From DATLHO01 sp035539855 (lineage in GTDB: Bacteria > Bacteroidota > Ignavibacteria > OLB7): a DNA stretch of 17,357 nt. This document shows, piece by piece, positions 7,647 through 13,944 of this stretch. The number at the start of each line of letters is the position of its first letter. Position 1 is the first letter of the stretch. Location of the stretch: positions 1 through 17,357 of the forward strand of contig DATLHO010000264.1 in assembly GCA_035539855.1 (NCBI GenBank), given 5' to 3'. The position numbers and the translations under genes are program-made. The notes below the pieces were generated by a model, which ran no database searches, was not told the DNA's origin, and saw only the letters and a program-made list of their open reading frames with translations.

Positions 7647-7766
7647 ACGTCATCCTCACGGAGCGAAGCGAAGTGGAGATCCGTCTTCCGCGGTAGCGGT
7701 GCTGTCCGGCACGGCTACCGCCGAAGAAGGATCCCCGACCTCGCTTCGCTCGGTCGAGGATGACGT
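7647..7766. repeat. 120-bp imperfect palindromic element (REP-like)
   Basis: The element begins ACGTCATCCTC and ends GAGGATGACGT, a perfect 11-base terminal inverted repeat. Inside, the arms remain similar over about 50 bases: both carry GAGCGAAGCGA, then GATCC, then CTTC, ending in GCGGTAGC/GCTACCGC around a centre of about 16 bases. The terminal and GAGCGAAGCGA motifs are of the kind seen in dispersed intergenic palindromes of many soil bacteria. It lies between the convergent VOC and second barrel genes and contains no gene. Confidence 0.75.
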
Positions 7767-7817
7767 ACGGCCGCCATTGAATGGGAAGACGGGAGAGAGG
7801 AGAGGGGAAATAACAAA

Positions 7818-7844
7818 GCCCGGCAGCGTACCCAACTGCCGGGC
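7818..7844 (-). terminator. Intrinsic terminator of the second barrel gene
   Basis: GCCCGGCAG and CTGCCGGGC form a perfect 9-base stem with a 9-base loop, 30 bases past the minus-strand stop at 7875. On that strand it is followed by TTTGTTATTT. Confidence 0.8.
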
Positions 7845-7874
7845 CATGAATCCTCGGTTGACCAGCGCTATCGA

Positions 7875-8786
7875 TTACCGTCCGAAGGCCAGCGAGAGCT
7901 TCGCCATGATGCCGGTCTCCGAGATGTCGTTGAGTCCGATCGGCACGCCGACACCGAGCTCGGTGCGGTTGGAGAAGTTGTAGTACAGGCCCGGCGTCGC
8001 ATGGAGCTGCGGGCGCGAGCCCTCGCTCGTGCGGGCGTTGAACTCGAGCGTCGGGACGAACTCGCCGAGCGAGTGCGCGATGCCGGCGTCGAAGTTCAGG
8101 CCCTGCGCCGCGCCGTTGAGCACCGCCTGGACGTCGGCGTGCAGCTCGGTCGGACCGAAGTCGTAGGCGCCGATGATCGACGGCTTGATCAGCGTCTCGT
8201 CAGCCGCCGCGCTTGCGATCGGCACGTCGACGTCGAGCGCCGCGGTCAGCGCGATCGGGTTGTTCATCGGCGTCAGCGCGTACGAGGCGCCAAGCTCGAG
8301 GCGCTCGAAGGTCGGGTCGATCGAGCTGCCTTCCGTCGAGCCAGCCGTCGCGGTCTGCTGCGAGAGCGTTACCGGAACCGCCGCGTGCACTTCGAGCTCG
8401 TTCGTGATTCCATACTCACCGCGTGCCATCATGCTCGTGAAGTCGGCGCCGTTGTCGCCCAGCTCGATCATGCTTCCGACCGTCACCTGGAACGATCCCT
8501 GCGGCTGCGTGTAGGCTGTCTGTCCAAGGAAGAACTCCTCGATCGGCTTGTCGAGCTCCGACGGCAGATACCGGCGCTCCTCGACCCCGTACCACGTTCC
8601 ACTGCCCTCTCCACTTGTTCCAGCAGTCGATCCTCCACCCGTCGCCGGACCGCGACGCGTCGTGCCCGCGGTCTGCGCCGTGGCGATATCCGAGGCGATT
8701 CCGAAGCCCATCGCGCATGCGATTGCGAGCGCGAACGGAGTGCGGAGAATATTCGATGTGCTGCTCAATAGTCTGCTCGTCTTCAT
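7875..8786 (-). CDS. Outer-membrane beta-barrel protein, paralogue of 6183-7004 product
   Basis: 303 residues. The signal peptide ends near IATAQT (about residue 38). A Gly/Ser/Thr-rich linker of about 25 residues follows, absent from the paralogue, then barrel-like strands. Shared marks with the other protein are the KPIEEFFLGQTAYTQPQG segment, MARGEYGITNELEVHAAVP, and the C-terminal FSNRTELGVGVPIGLNDIS. The fold resembles the phenol_MetA_deg/porin-like family; function is unknown. The ATG is chosen because the signal peptide starts there and GGAG lies 8 bases before it; the frame is open upstream to 8894 without homology. It has its own terminator, so it is probably transcribed alone and is not in an operon with its paralogue. 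Confidence 0.75.
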   Translation of the reverse strand: MKTSRLLSSTSNILRTPFALAIACAMGFGIASDIATAQTAGTTRRGPATGGGSTAGTSGEGSGTWYGVEERRYLPSELDKPIEEFFLGQTAYTQPQGSFQVTVGSMIELGDNGADFTSMMARGEYGITNELEVHAAVPVTLSQQTATAGSTEGSSIDPTFERLELGASYALTPMNNPIALTAALDVDVPIASAAADETLIKPSIIGAYDFGPTELHADVQAVLNGAAQGLNFDAGIAHSLGEFVPTLEFNARTSEGSRPQLHATPGLYYNFSNRTELGVGVPIGLNDISETGIMAKLSLAFGR

Positions 8787-8970
8787 GGCCAGTACTCCAC
8801 GTTGTTCCTTCTTGATACGTCGGGACCATCGGTCTCGACATCCCTTCCTTCCAGCGGCGTGCCATCGTCGCGAACGCCGCGTGCTGTGCTGCAATTACTC
8901 GGGGACTGACGCGTCGGAAGGCGGCGGGTTTATCGAGCGGATTGAATCGAACGATGACGCGACAAAATGC

Positions 8971-8999
8971 TTGACCGTTCGCCGCGACTGACATAGGTT
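8971..8999 (+). promoter_or_regulatory. Candidate promoter upstream of the globin gene
   Basis: TTGACC (8971-8976) and TAGGTT (8994-8999) are separated by 17 bases. The -35 box is good and the -10 weak. It would give a leader of about 175 bases containing the CTACCCCCGA repeats. A TTTATC at 9162-9167 is a second, closer -10 candidate without a partner. Confidence 0.35.
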
Positions 9000-9050
9000 T
9001 GCCGTTCACCGGACGATCCCCCCGCAGGCCCGACGACGAACTCCTCCGCG

Positions 9051-9111
9051 CGTACCCCGACGCGCCGACGGTCTCCTCCACGCCTACCCCCGAATCCCGA
9101 CCTACCCCCGA
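9051..9111. repeat. Three CTACCCCCGA-like direct repeats
   Basis: CCTACCCCCGA occurs exactly at 9083-9093 and 9101-9111, with starts 18 bases apart. A related CGTACCCCGA is at 9051-9060. They lie 70-130 bases before the globin start and may be binding sites for a regulator. No known motif is recognised. Confidence 0.45.
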
Positions 9112-9180
9112 GCGACGCAGCGGTCGACACGACCGTCGCGGGGCGCTGCATTCTCACAGCCTTTATCGAACAGGGACACG

Positions 9181-9621
9181 ATGGACACGACACAGAAGGA
9201 GCTCGTCCAGGCGAGCTGGCGCAAGGTGGAGCCGATCGCCGACACGGCGGCGTCGCTCTTCTACGACCGACTCTTCACGCTCGACCCGGCGCTGCGGCCG
9301 CTCTTCGGATCGGCCGATCCAGCGGAGCAACGGCGCAAGCTCATGATGACGCTCGGCGTCGCCGTGCGCGGTCTGGACGCGCCGGCGGAGCTCATCCCCG
9401 TGCTCGAGGCACTCGGTCGCCGGCACGCCGGCTACAACGTCGCCGACGCGCATTACGACACGGTTGGCGAAGCGCTGCTGTGGACGCTCGAGCAGGGACT
9501 CGGCGAAGACTTCACGCCCGACGTGCGCGAGGCGTGGACGGCAACCTATGAGCTCGTCGCCGGCGTCATGAAGCGCGCGGCGGCCGATCCGGTCGAGGCG
9601 GGCGCGGAGCCGGTGTCGTAG
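9181..9621 (+). CDS. Single-domain globin (flavohaemoglobin-type globin domain)
   Basis: 146 residues with the globin pattern of the haem domain of flavohaemoglobins but no FAD or NAD domain. Tyr28 fits the B10 position (FYDRLF), Phe42 the CD1 position, and His82 in RRHAGYNV is the likely proximal haem ligand, followed by HYDTVGEALLWTLEQGLG. Such proteins bind O2 or NO in the cytoplasm. Roles in NO detoxification or oxygen handling are known for the family, and any reductase partner must be encoded elsewhere. The ATG has an AGGGA ribosome site at the right distance. The gene stands alone, divergent from a barrel gene, and ends at a strong hairpin. The E7 residue could not be assigned with confidence by eye. 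Confidence 0.9.
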   Translation: MDTTQKELVQASWRKVEPIADTAASLFYDRLFTLDPALRPLFGSADPAEQRRKLMMTLGVAVRGLDAPAELIPVLEALGRRHAGYNVADAHYDTVGEALLWTLEQGLGEDFTPDVREAWTATYELVAGVMKRAAADPVEAGAEPVS

Positions 9622-9687
9622 CGTCCGTGATGTGCGGCTCGCTACCGCGCGCATGCCCACGCTGCATCGTGCGCGGCAACCGAAGCG

Positions 9688-9728
9688 ACGACGGGGCGCG
9701 GACTCATCGTGAGTCCGCGCCCCGTCGT
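9688..9728. terminator. Strong hairpin between convergent genes
   Basis: A perfect 19-base stem (9688-9706 with 9710-9728) closes on a 3-base loop. It lies 67 bases after the globin stop and 21 bases from the stop of the minus-strand gene at 9749, so it probably terminates both. The plus-side tail is GGTTGTGC; neither side has a T run. Confidence 0.75.
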
Positions 9729-9748
9729 GGTTGTGCTCGGCCGGCCGG

Positions 9749-10210
9749 TCAGTCGATCTCTACTCCGTACCGCACGCTCGTCGGCATGGGCCGCTCGATG
9801 TAGCTCAGCGCGAAGTCCGGTGATCCCGGCACGCGCGCGGCGATCACTTCGCGAACGTAGCCGCCGCCGCTCCAGCGCCACAGCCGGCCGTCGCTCGTCT
9901 CGAGACACAACGGCTCGCCGAGCTCGCGCTCGCAGCGACGGACGAAGTACTCGACGACGACGTCGCTGATGATCTCCATCGGCGACGGACGCCACGTCGT
10001 GCTCGCGACCTCGTGCGGTCCAGCGAGGACCACCTCGGTGCTGCCGGTGAGCTCGTGCCGCGGCGTGTCGTCGATGATGAAGTGCCTGCCGTGCTTCTCG
10101 AGATGCGCATGCTCGACGACGGCCGAGCGGAGCGATGGAAGGTGAGTGGTCGTATCGGTGCGCCGACGGAACGGGCGCAGCGCAAGCCGGCCTCCGTCGA
10201 AGGTTGTCAT
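9749..10210 (-). CDS. Protein of unknown function
   Basis: 153 residues, no signal peptide or membrane segment, so probably cytoplasmic. I do not recognise the family. Visible traits are an N-terminal strand pattern (TTFDGGRLALRPF), a stretch HFIIDDTPRHELTGSTEVVLAG, a helix MEIISDVVVEYFVRRCEREL in the middle, and a C-terminal part SDGRLWRWSGGGYVREVIAARVPGS rich in aromatic residues. The start is uncertain. ATG at 10210 is chosen because codon use becomes typical (GC-rich third positions) from there; another ATG lies at 10219, and the frame is open to 10318 inside a terminator. No good ribosome site is seen. It follows the BON lipoprotein gene on the same strand but is separated from it by a terminator, so it is likely a separate unit. 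Confidence 0.65.
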   Translation of the reverse strand: MTTFDGGRLALRPFRRRTDTTTHLPSLRSAVVEHAHLEKHGRHFIIDDTPRHELTGSTEVVLAGPHEVASTTWRPSPMEIISDVVVEYFVRRCERELGEPLCLETSDGRLWRWSGGGYVREVIAARVPGSPDFALSYIERPMPTSVRYGVEID

Positions 10211-10317
10211 GGTGCCCATTGGTGCCCGTTCGAATTCGATGCTTGTGAGGAAGGTCCGTGTGCCCAGACCGATCATCACCGCAATGATCCTGCCAGAAAC
10301 CGGAACGGGCACAAACA

Positions 10318-10350
10318 CGACGGGCCGCCCCGTTCGAGAGCGGCCCGTCG
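10318..10350 (-). terminator. Intrinsic-type terminator of the BON lipoprotein gene
   Basis: CGACGGGCCGC and GCGGCCCGTCG form a perfect 11-base stem with an 11-base loop, 20 bases past the stop at 10370. The minus-strand tail is TGTTTGTGCC. Confidence 0.75.
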
Positions 10351-10369
10351 CGGTGCAATCATCCGTCGG

Positions 10370-10756
10370 CTACGGCTTCAGCGTGATGTTGTTGGTGACG
10401 GTGGTCACGCCATCGACCTCACGCGCGAGGCGCTCGGCCTCGGTCTTCTCAGCATCGGTGGCGACGGTGCCATTGAGGATGATGACCCCTTCGCCGCCGG
10501 ACTCGACGTCGACATCGCCGTAGCCCGGCGCCGCGATGAGCTTCGCCTCGACGAGCTTCTCGATGCCTTCTCCGTCAACGGTGACCGCGGTCGTGTCGAC
10601 CATGCCGGTGTTGGTGCCGACGGTGTCGGGAGCGACATCGACGTCGGCGTCGACGCCGACGGAGTCGTTATCGACATCGACGTCTGCGTCGCCGGTGCAG
10701 GCGACGAGCGTCAGGGCCAGCGCCATCGGCGCGAGAAAGCGAACGATCCGATTCAT
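10370..10756 (-). CDS. BON-domain lipoprotein
   Basis: 128 residues. A basic N-terminus, hydrophobic stretch and LVAC lipobox (Cys20) mark a lipoprotein. Next is an acidic linker of alternating Asp and Val (about residues 22-45), then a single BON domain (about 60-128) with VEAKLIAAPGYGDVDVES, the IILNGTVATDAEK turn, AERLAREVDGVTTVTNNI and a final strand. BON domains bind phospholipids and occur in OsmY-type periplasmic stress proteins, secretins and other envelope proteins. The start is firm: GAGGAG lies six bases before the ATG. The gene is followed by its own terminator. The Asp-rich linker could bind cations or act as a flexible spacer; that is inference. Confidence 0.85.
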   Translation of the reverse strand: MNRIVRFLAPMALALTLVACTGDADVDVDNDSVGVDADVDVAPDTVGTNTGMVDTTAVTVDGEGIEKLVEAKLIAAPGYGDVDVESGGEGVIILNGTVATDAEKTEAERLAREVDGVTTVTNNITLKP

Positions 10757-10885
10757 GAGTCTCCTCGATCGTGCCGCGTGGGCGGCTGAATGGTGTACGG
10801 GTATCCGGGGGCCGCGTGCCCGCCGGATCGGTTCGCAAACCAATAGAAAAAGCTATGCCGAAAATCGCGCGCACATGGGCCGGGG

Positions 10886-10938
10886 CGCGCTCGATCATGC
10901 GCGCACTTGTGCCGGCACGCGCTCGAGCATGCTCGCAC
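10886..10938. repeat. Near-identical 21-bp direct repeats with nested palindromes
   Basis: The 21-base units at 10886-10906 and 10918-10938 differ at two positions; starts are 32 bases apart. Between and overlapping them is the palindrome GTGCCGGCAC (10909-10918), and the second unit contains CGAGCATGCTCG. The block starts 4 bases past the stop of the membrane-fusion gene and lies about 130-180 bases upstream of the BON gene start. It could be a terminator-like structure or a regulator site. Confidence 0.5.
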
Positions 10939-10941
10939 GCG

Positions 10942-12939
10942 CTAGACCAGCCGAGAGAACCGCGCGCCCAGTCGCGGGAAGTCGACGCCGTACGCGATGT
11001 AGACGAGCACGCCGAAGACGGTGACAGCGATGAGCGCATCGCCCGCCGGAGCGCTGATGGGCGGAGCCGGCGTCGCGCCGATCGAGCTGATCGCGGCGCC
11101 GGCAACGACGAAGCCGATCGCGAACCACTGGTACAGCCGCAGCCCGCCCCACGCCGGCGTCTGCGGCTCGCCGCGGAGATGCTCCTCGACGATACGACCG
11201 AGTCCGCCGAGCAGGAAGTAGATCCCGACGATCATCTCGACGCCCGCGCCGACGGTCCACAGGCGGAGCAGGATCGCGGCGACCGTGAGCATCCAGAGCG
11301 CCGAGTAGAGCTGGGTCGGATGCAGCGGTCGGCCGCCGAGCGTCGACAGACGGATGACACGCGATCGGGGATGGTGGTAGCGGATGCCGATCGCCTCGGC
11401 GCACTCCGCGCCGTGGCAGCACCCCTGCACGAGGCAGCGGCCGCGGCCGAGCGCCTGGGTGATCGAGCAGCCGATCGAGAACGCCGCGGCGAGCGTCCAC
11501 GCGTCGAGGCCGAGCGCGCCGCAGGCCAGCAGCGCGATCGTCGCGCCGGCGACGCTGCCGAAGTACCCGTACGGACGAAGCAGTTGCGGCGAGCCCTCGA
11601 TCAACTGCGCCCACAGCGCGGCGCCGACGATCGATGCCGCCGCGATCGCGACGATCGGTCCGAGACTGCCCGGGCCGGCGAGCGTCACCGCGACGAGCGT
11701 CCCGAGCGCGCCACCGAGCGCCGCGTAGATCCCGTGGTTGATCAGGCGCACGGGTCCGATCATCGCCTCGCTCCAGCTGTTCGCGAGCGTCTCGGTTCGC
11801 CGGCGCAGCCAGTCCCGGATCGTCTCCGCTCGGACGATGACGATGGTCACGACGACCGCCGCGACGATGTCGATCGCGGCGTGCATGCCCGTCGTGATGC
11901 AACTGACGGAAACGGCGGCGGCGAGCATCCACCAGAGCGCGGACAGGCGCGGCCGGCGTCGCGCGTAGACGACGGCGGCGAGGAACATCCACGTCGCGTG
12001 AAACGACGGGAAGGCCGTCACCGGCTCGTCGCCCGTGCGCTCCCAGAGCATCATCGCCGCGAGGATTCCATCCCCGACGACGGGCTTGGATTCGGCGATG
12101 ACCGGCACGATCAGGTACATCGGGATGATCAGCGCGATCGCCAGCCAGCCGCGGATCATGAACCAGCGCAGGTCGGCGCGCGTCGCGGCGACGAAGGGCA
12201 CCGCGAGCAGGACGGGATAGGCGAGGAAGTACACCGGCTCTGTCCACGCGAGCACCGGCAGCGCACGGTCCCACGCCATCCAGCCGTCGAGCGTCGCCGG
12301 CGGCACGCCGAGCATCTCGACCGCTTCGAACAGAACGAGCCACGGGAGGAACACCAGCGCGTACGCAGAGACGCGATCCCACGCGGTCGTCGGATCGGAC
12401 GACTCTGGAGGCAGACTCAATCGTGGTCGCGGGAGCACGCCGCCGAAGTGGCTGCGCGTCAGATCGCGCTCGAAACCGAGCACCCACGCGGTGGCCGCGA
12501 GCGCGAGGGCCGGCGTGACGATCCAGAGTCCGCCCGCCGAGCCGAGCCCCAGCGAGAGTCCGAGCGACAGAATCACCGCGCCGACGTAGATCGGGTTGCG
12601 CAGGTAGCGGTAGGTCCAGCGCGTGACGTAGCGCTCGGGTGGGAAGGCGCTCATCGGCAGGCCGCGACCGTGCACGCGCAGCGCGATCATGCTCGCGAGC
12701 ATGATCGTCGCGCCGAGTCCCGCGACGAGCGCTCCGGCGAGGGGCCACTCGTACGATGGCAGTCCAACGAGCTCATCGAGTCTCGCCGCCCAGAGGACCA
12801 GCGCGAGCGGCAGCACGACGACGAACAGGGCGCCGTACGCGAGCACGCCGATGCGTCGGCGACGTGCCGGCGTCGGCGAGGCTGACGGTCGCGCGAGCTC
12901 GGCGACGACGTCACGTTCGAGGTCGGTGAAGGAGCTCAT
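10942..12939 (-). CDS. Membrane fusion: ICMT-like methyltransferase + PAP2 + Lgt-like domains
   Basis: 665 residues with many hydrophobic segments. The N-terminal third resembles isoprenylcysteine/phospholipid methyltransferases (YRYLRNPIYVG, residues about 110-120; FERDL near 157), but the usual EY-Y tail after FG looks missing. The centre resembles Aur1/PAP2-type phosphatases: AFPSFHATW (His314) and TGMHAAID (His353, Asp357), the expected catalytic pair. The C-terminus resembles short Lgt-family proteins: GRGRCLVQGCCHG (498-510), HPTQLY (540-545) and GRIVEEHLR (581-589). Its RPYGYFGS segment has Phe460 where Lgt normally has the His of HGG. Lgt moves diacylglycerol from phosphatidylglycerol to lipoprotein cysteine; PAP2 enzymes cleave or transfer lipid phosphates. 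I infer a polytopic inner-membrane lipid-modifying enzyme in which PAP2 is the likeliest active site. The ATG overlaps the upstream stop as ATGA, and GAGG lies just before it, indicating coupling with 12936-13709. Confidence 0.8.
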   Translation of the reverse strand: MSSFTDLERDVVAELARPSASPTPARRRRIGVLAYGALFVVVLPLALVLWAARLDELVGLPSYEWPLAGALVAGLGATIMLASMIALRVHGRGLPMSAFPPERYVTRWTYRYLRNPIYVGAVILSLGLSLGLGSAGGLWIVTPALALAATAWVLGFERDLTRSHFGGVLPRPRLSLPPESSDPTTAWDRVSAYALVFLPWLVLFEAVEMLGVPPATLDGWMAWDRALPVLAWTEPVYFLAYPVLLAVPFVAATRADLRWFMIRGWLAIALIIPMYLIVPVIAESKPVVGDGILAAMMLWERTGDEPVTAFPSFHATWMFLAAVVYARRRPRLSALWWMLAAAVSVSCITTGMHAAIDIVAAVVVTIVIVRAETIRDWLRRRTETLANSWSEAMIGPVRLINHGIYAALGGALGTLVAVTLAGPGSLGPIVAIAAASIVGAALWAQLIEGSPQLLRPYGYFGSVAGATIALLACGALGLDAWTLAAAFSIGCSITQALGRGRCLVQGCCHGAECAEAIGIRYHHPRSRVIRLSTLGGRPLHPTQLYSALWMLTVAAILLRLWTVGAGVEMIVGIYFLLGGLGRIVEEHLRGEPQTPAWGGLRLYQWFAIGFVVAGAAISSIGATPAPPISAPAGDALIAVTVFGVLVYIAYGVDFPRLGARFSRLV

Positions 12940-13709
12940 CGTCGCCTCACGATTTCGTGGACCGCCCACCCCGGCGTCGCGATGCCGTCGCCGCTGTGCA
13001 GCGTGCCGCGCGAGAGCCAGCGCGTCTGCCGCGTTCGCGTGATCGGCTCGAGGAGGGGGCGAAGGGATTCGAGTGGGGAGAGGAGGCCGCCGAGCGCGTC
13101 GTCGCCGAGAACCCGATCCTCGACGAGGCGCAGCTCGCGACCGTCGGCGAAGCGAATCGAAGATTCGGAGATCGAGACGGCCGGCTCCAGTTGGCCGTCG
13201 ACGAAAGCGAGACAGAGGGGATGCTCGCCGCGCCAGTCGATCCAGATCACGGATGTGTCCTTAGCGATGAAGCGTCCCCACCGGATCTCGTCGGCGGGGA
13301 TCTTCCAGGGCAGCAGCGTCAGCGAGAGCCGCTCGGCGTAGCCGTCGCCGACGAGCTCGCGCTCGCCGATGCGCATACGCACCTCGCCGCGCGGCACCAC
13401 ACAGTGCCAGTCGATCCGGCCGGATGGCGAGTCGTACAGTCGGTGGTCGACTCCGGGTACGCAGCGTGCGTAGTCGATCGACAGCGACAACGGCCCGGAG
13501 CTCCAGCGCAGAGACCGATCATCGAGCACGGGCTCATCGACCTCTCGAGGACTGAAGCGCCATGGCGCGGGCGTACCCGAGGCGGGCGCGACGAGGAGGC
13601 CGGAGACTGGCTGTCGCAGCGGCCCCCACCGCACCTCGGCGCAGTAGGCGATCGCGACGTCGCCGTCGGGCGTCGTCACATCGAAGTACCATTTGTTCAG
13701 GCTGAACAT
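12936..13709 (-). CDS. Lipocalin-like protein, tentatively CrtC/AttH type
   Basis: 257 residues, no obvious signal peptide. It begins NKWYFDVTTPDGDVAIAYCAEVRWG and later has a GRIDWHCVVP segment, GDGYAERLSLTLLPWKIP, and EIRWGRFIAKDTSVIWIDW. This order of Trp- and Tyr-rich strands with a GxGY turn and a WGR motif resembles the double-lipocalin fold of hydroxyneurosporene synthase/carotenoid hydratase (CrtC) and AttH-like proteins, which handle hydrophobic substrates. The resemblance is by eye and modest. No carotenoid gene is nearby. It overlaps by ATGA with the membrane-fusion gene, so the two products probably act in one pathway, perhaps on a lipid that this protein binds. ATG at 13709 is chosen by the family-like start; GAGA upstream is a weak ribosome site and the frame stays open to 13907. 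Confidence 0.6.
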   Translation of the reverse strand: MFSLNKWYFDVTTPDGDVAIAYCAEVRWGPLRQPVSGLLVAPASGTPAPWRFSPREVDEPVLDDRSLRWSSGPLSLSIDYARCVPGVDHRLYDSPSGRIDWHCVVPRGEVRMRIGERELVGDGYAERLSLTLLPWKIPADEIRWGRFIAKDTSVIWIDWRGEHPLCLAFVDGQLEPAVSISESSIRFADGRELRLVEDRVLGDDALGGLLSPLESLRPLLEPITRTRQTRWLSRGTLHSGDGIATPGWAVHEIVRRR

Positions 13710-13944
13710 GGCCGGTCTCGCACGCAGCGTTCGCGGGGTCGCTCGACGTCCCGCACGGAGGGAAGGTAGCGACGAGCAGCCGCCGCCGATGTCACGAACC
13801 TGTCTGGGTTCGGGCGGGATTTCGTACGCTGCCGTCGCTCCATCGGATCGCGAGGATCCCGCTGACGCGCAGATGGCGTCGATCGCCGCAAATCGCCATT
13901 CTCGCACGAACGGTCCGCCAGAAGAATCAGCAGTGACTCATCCC

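Larger units (their letters stand above)
8787..9180. other. Divergent intergenic region of 394 bp
   Basis: This gap separates the minus-strand barrel gene from the plus-strand globin gene. I see no convincing gene: the frames crossing it lack ribosome sites and recognisable protein. It holds a candidate plus-strand promoter (8971-8999) and a set of CTACCCCCGA-like repeats (9051-9111). No clear minus-strand promoter was found. Confidence 0.6.

Noticed and set aside
10771..12885. 704-residue open frame on the plus strand, Arg/Glu/Asp-rich
   Set aside because: It is the antisense shadow of the membrane-fusion gene. GC-rich third positions on the minus strand remove stops here; the translation is low-complexity and has no motif.
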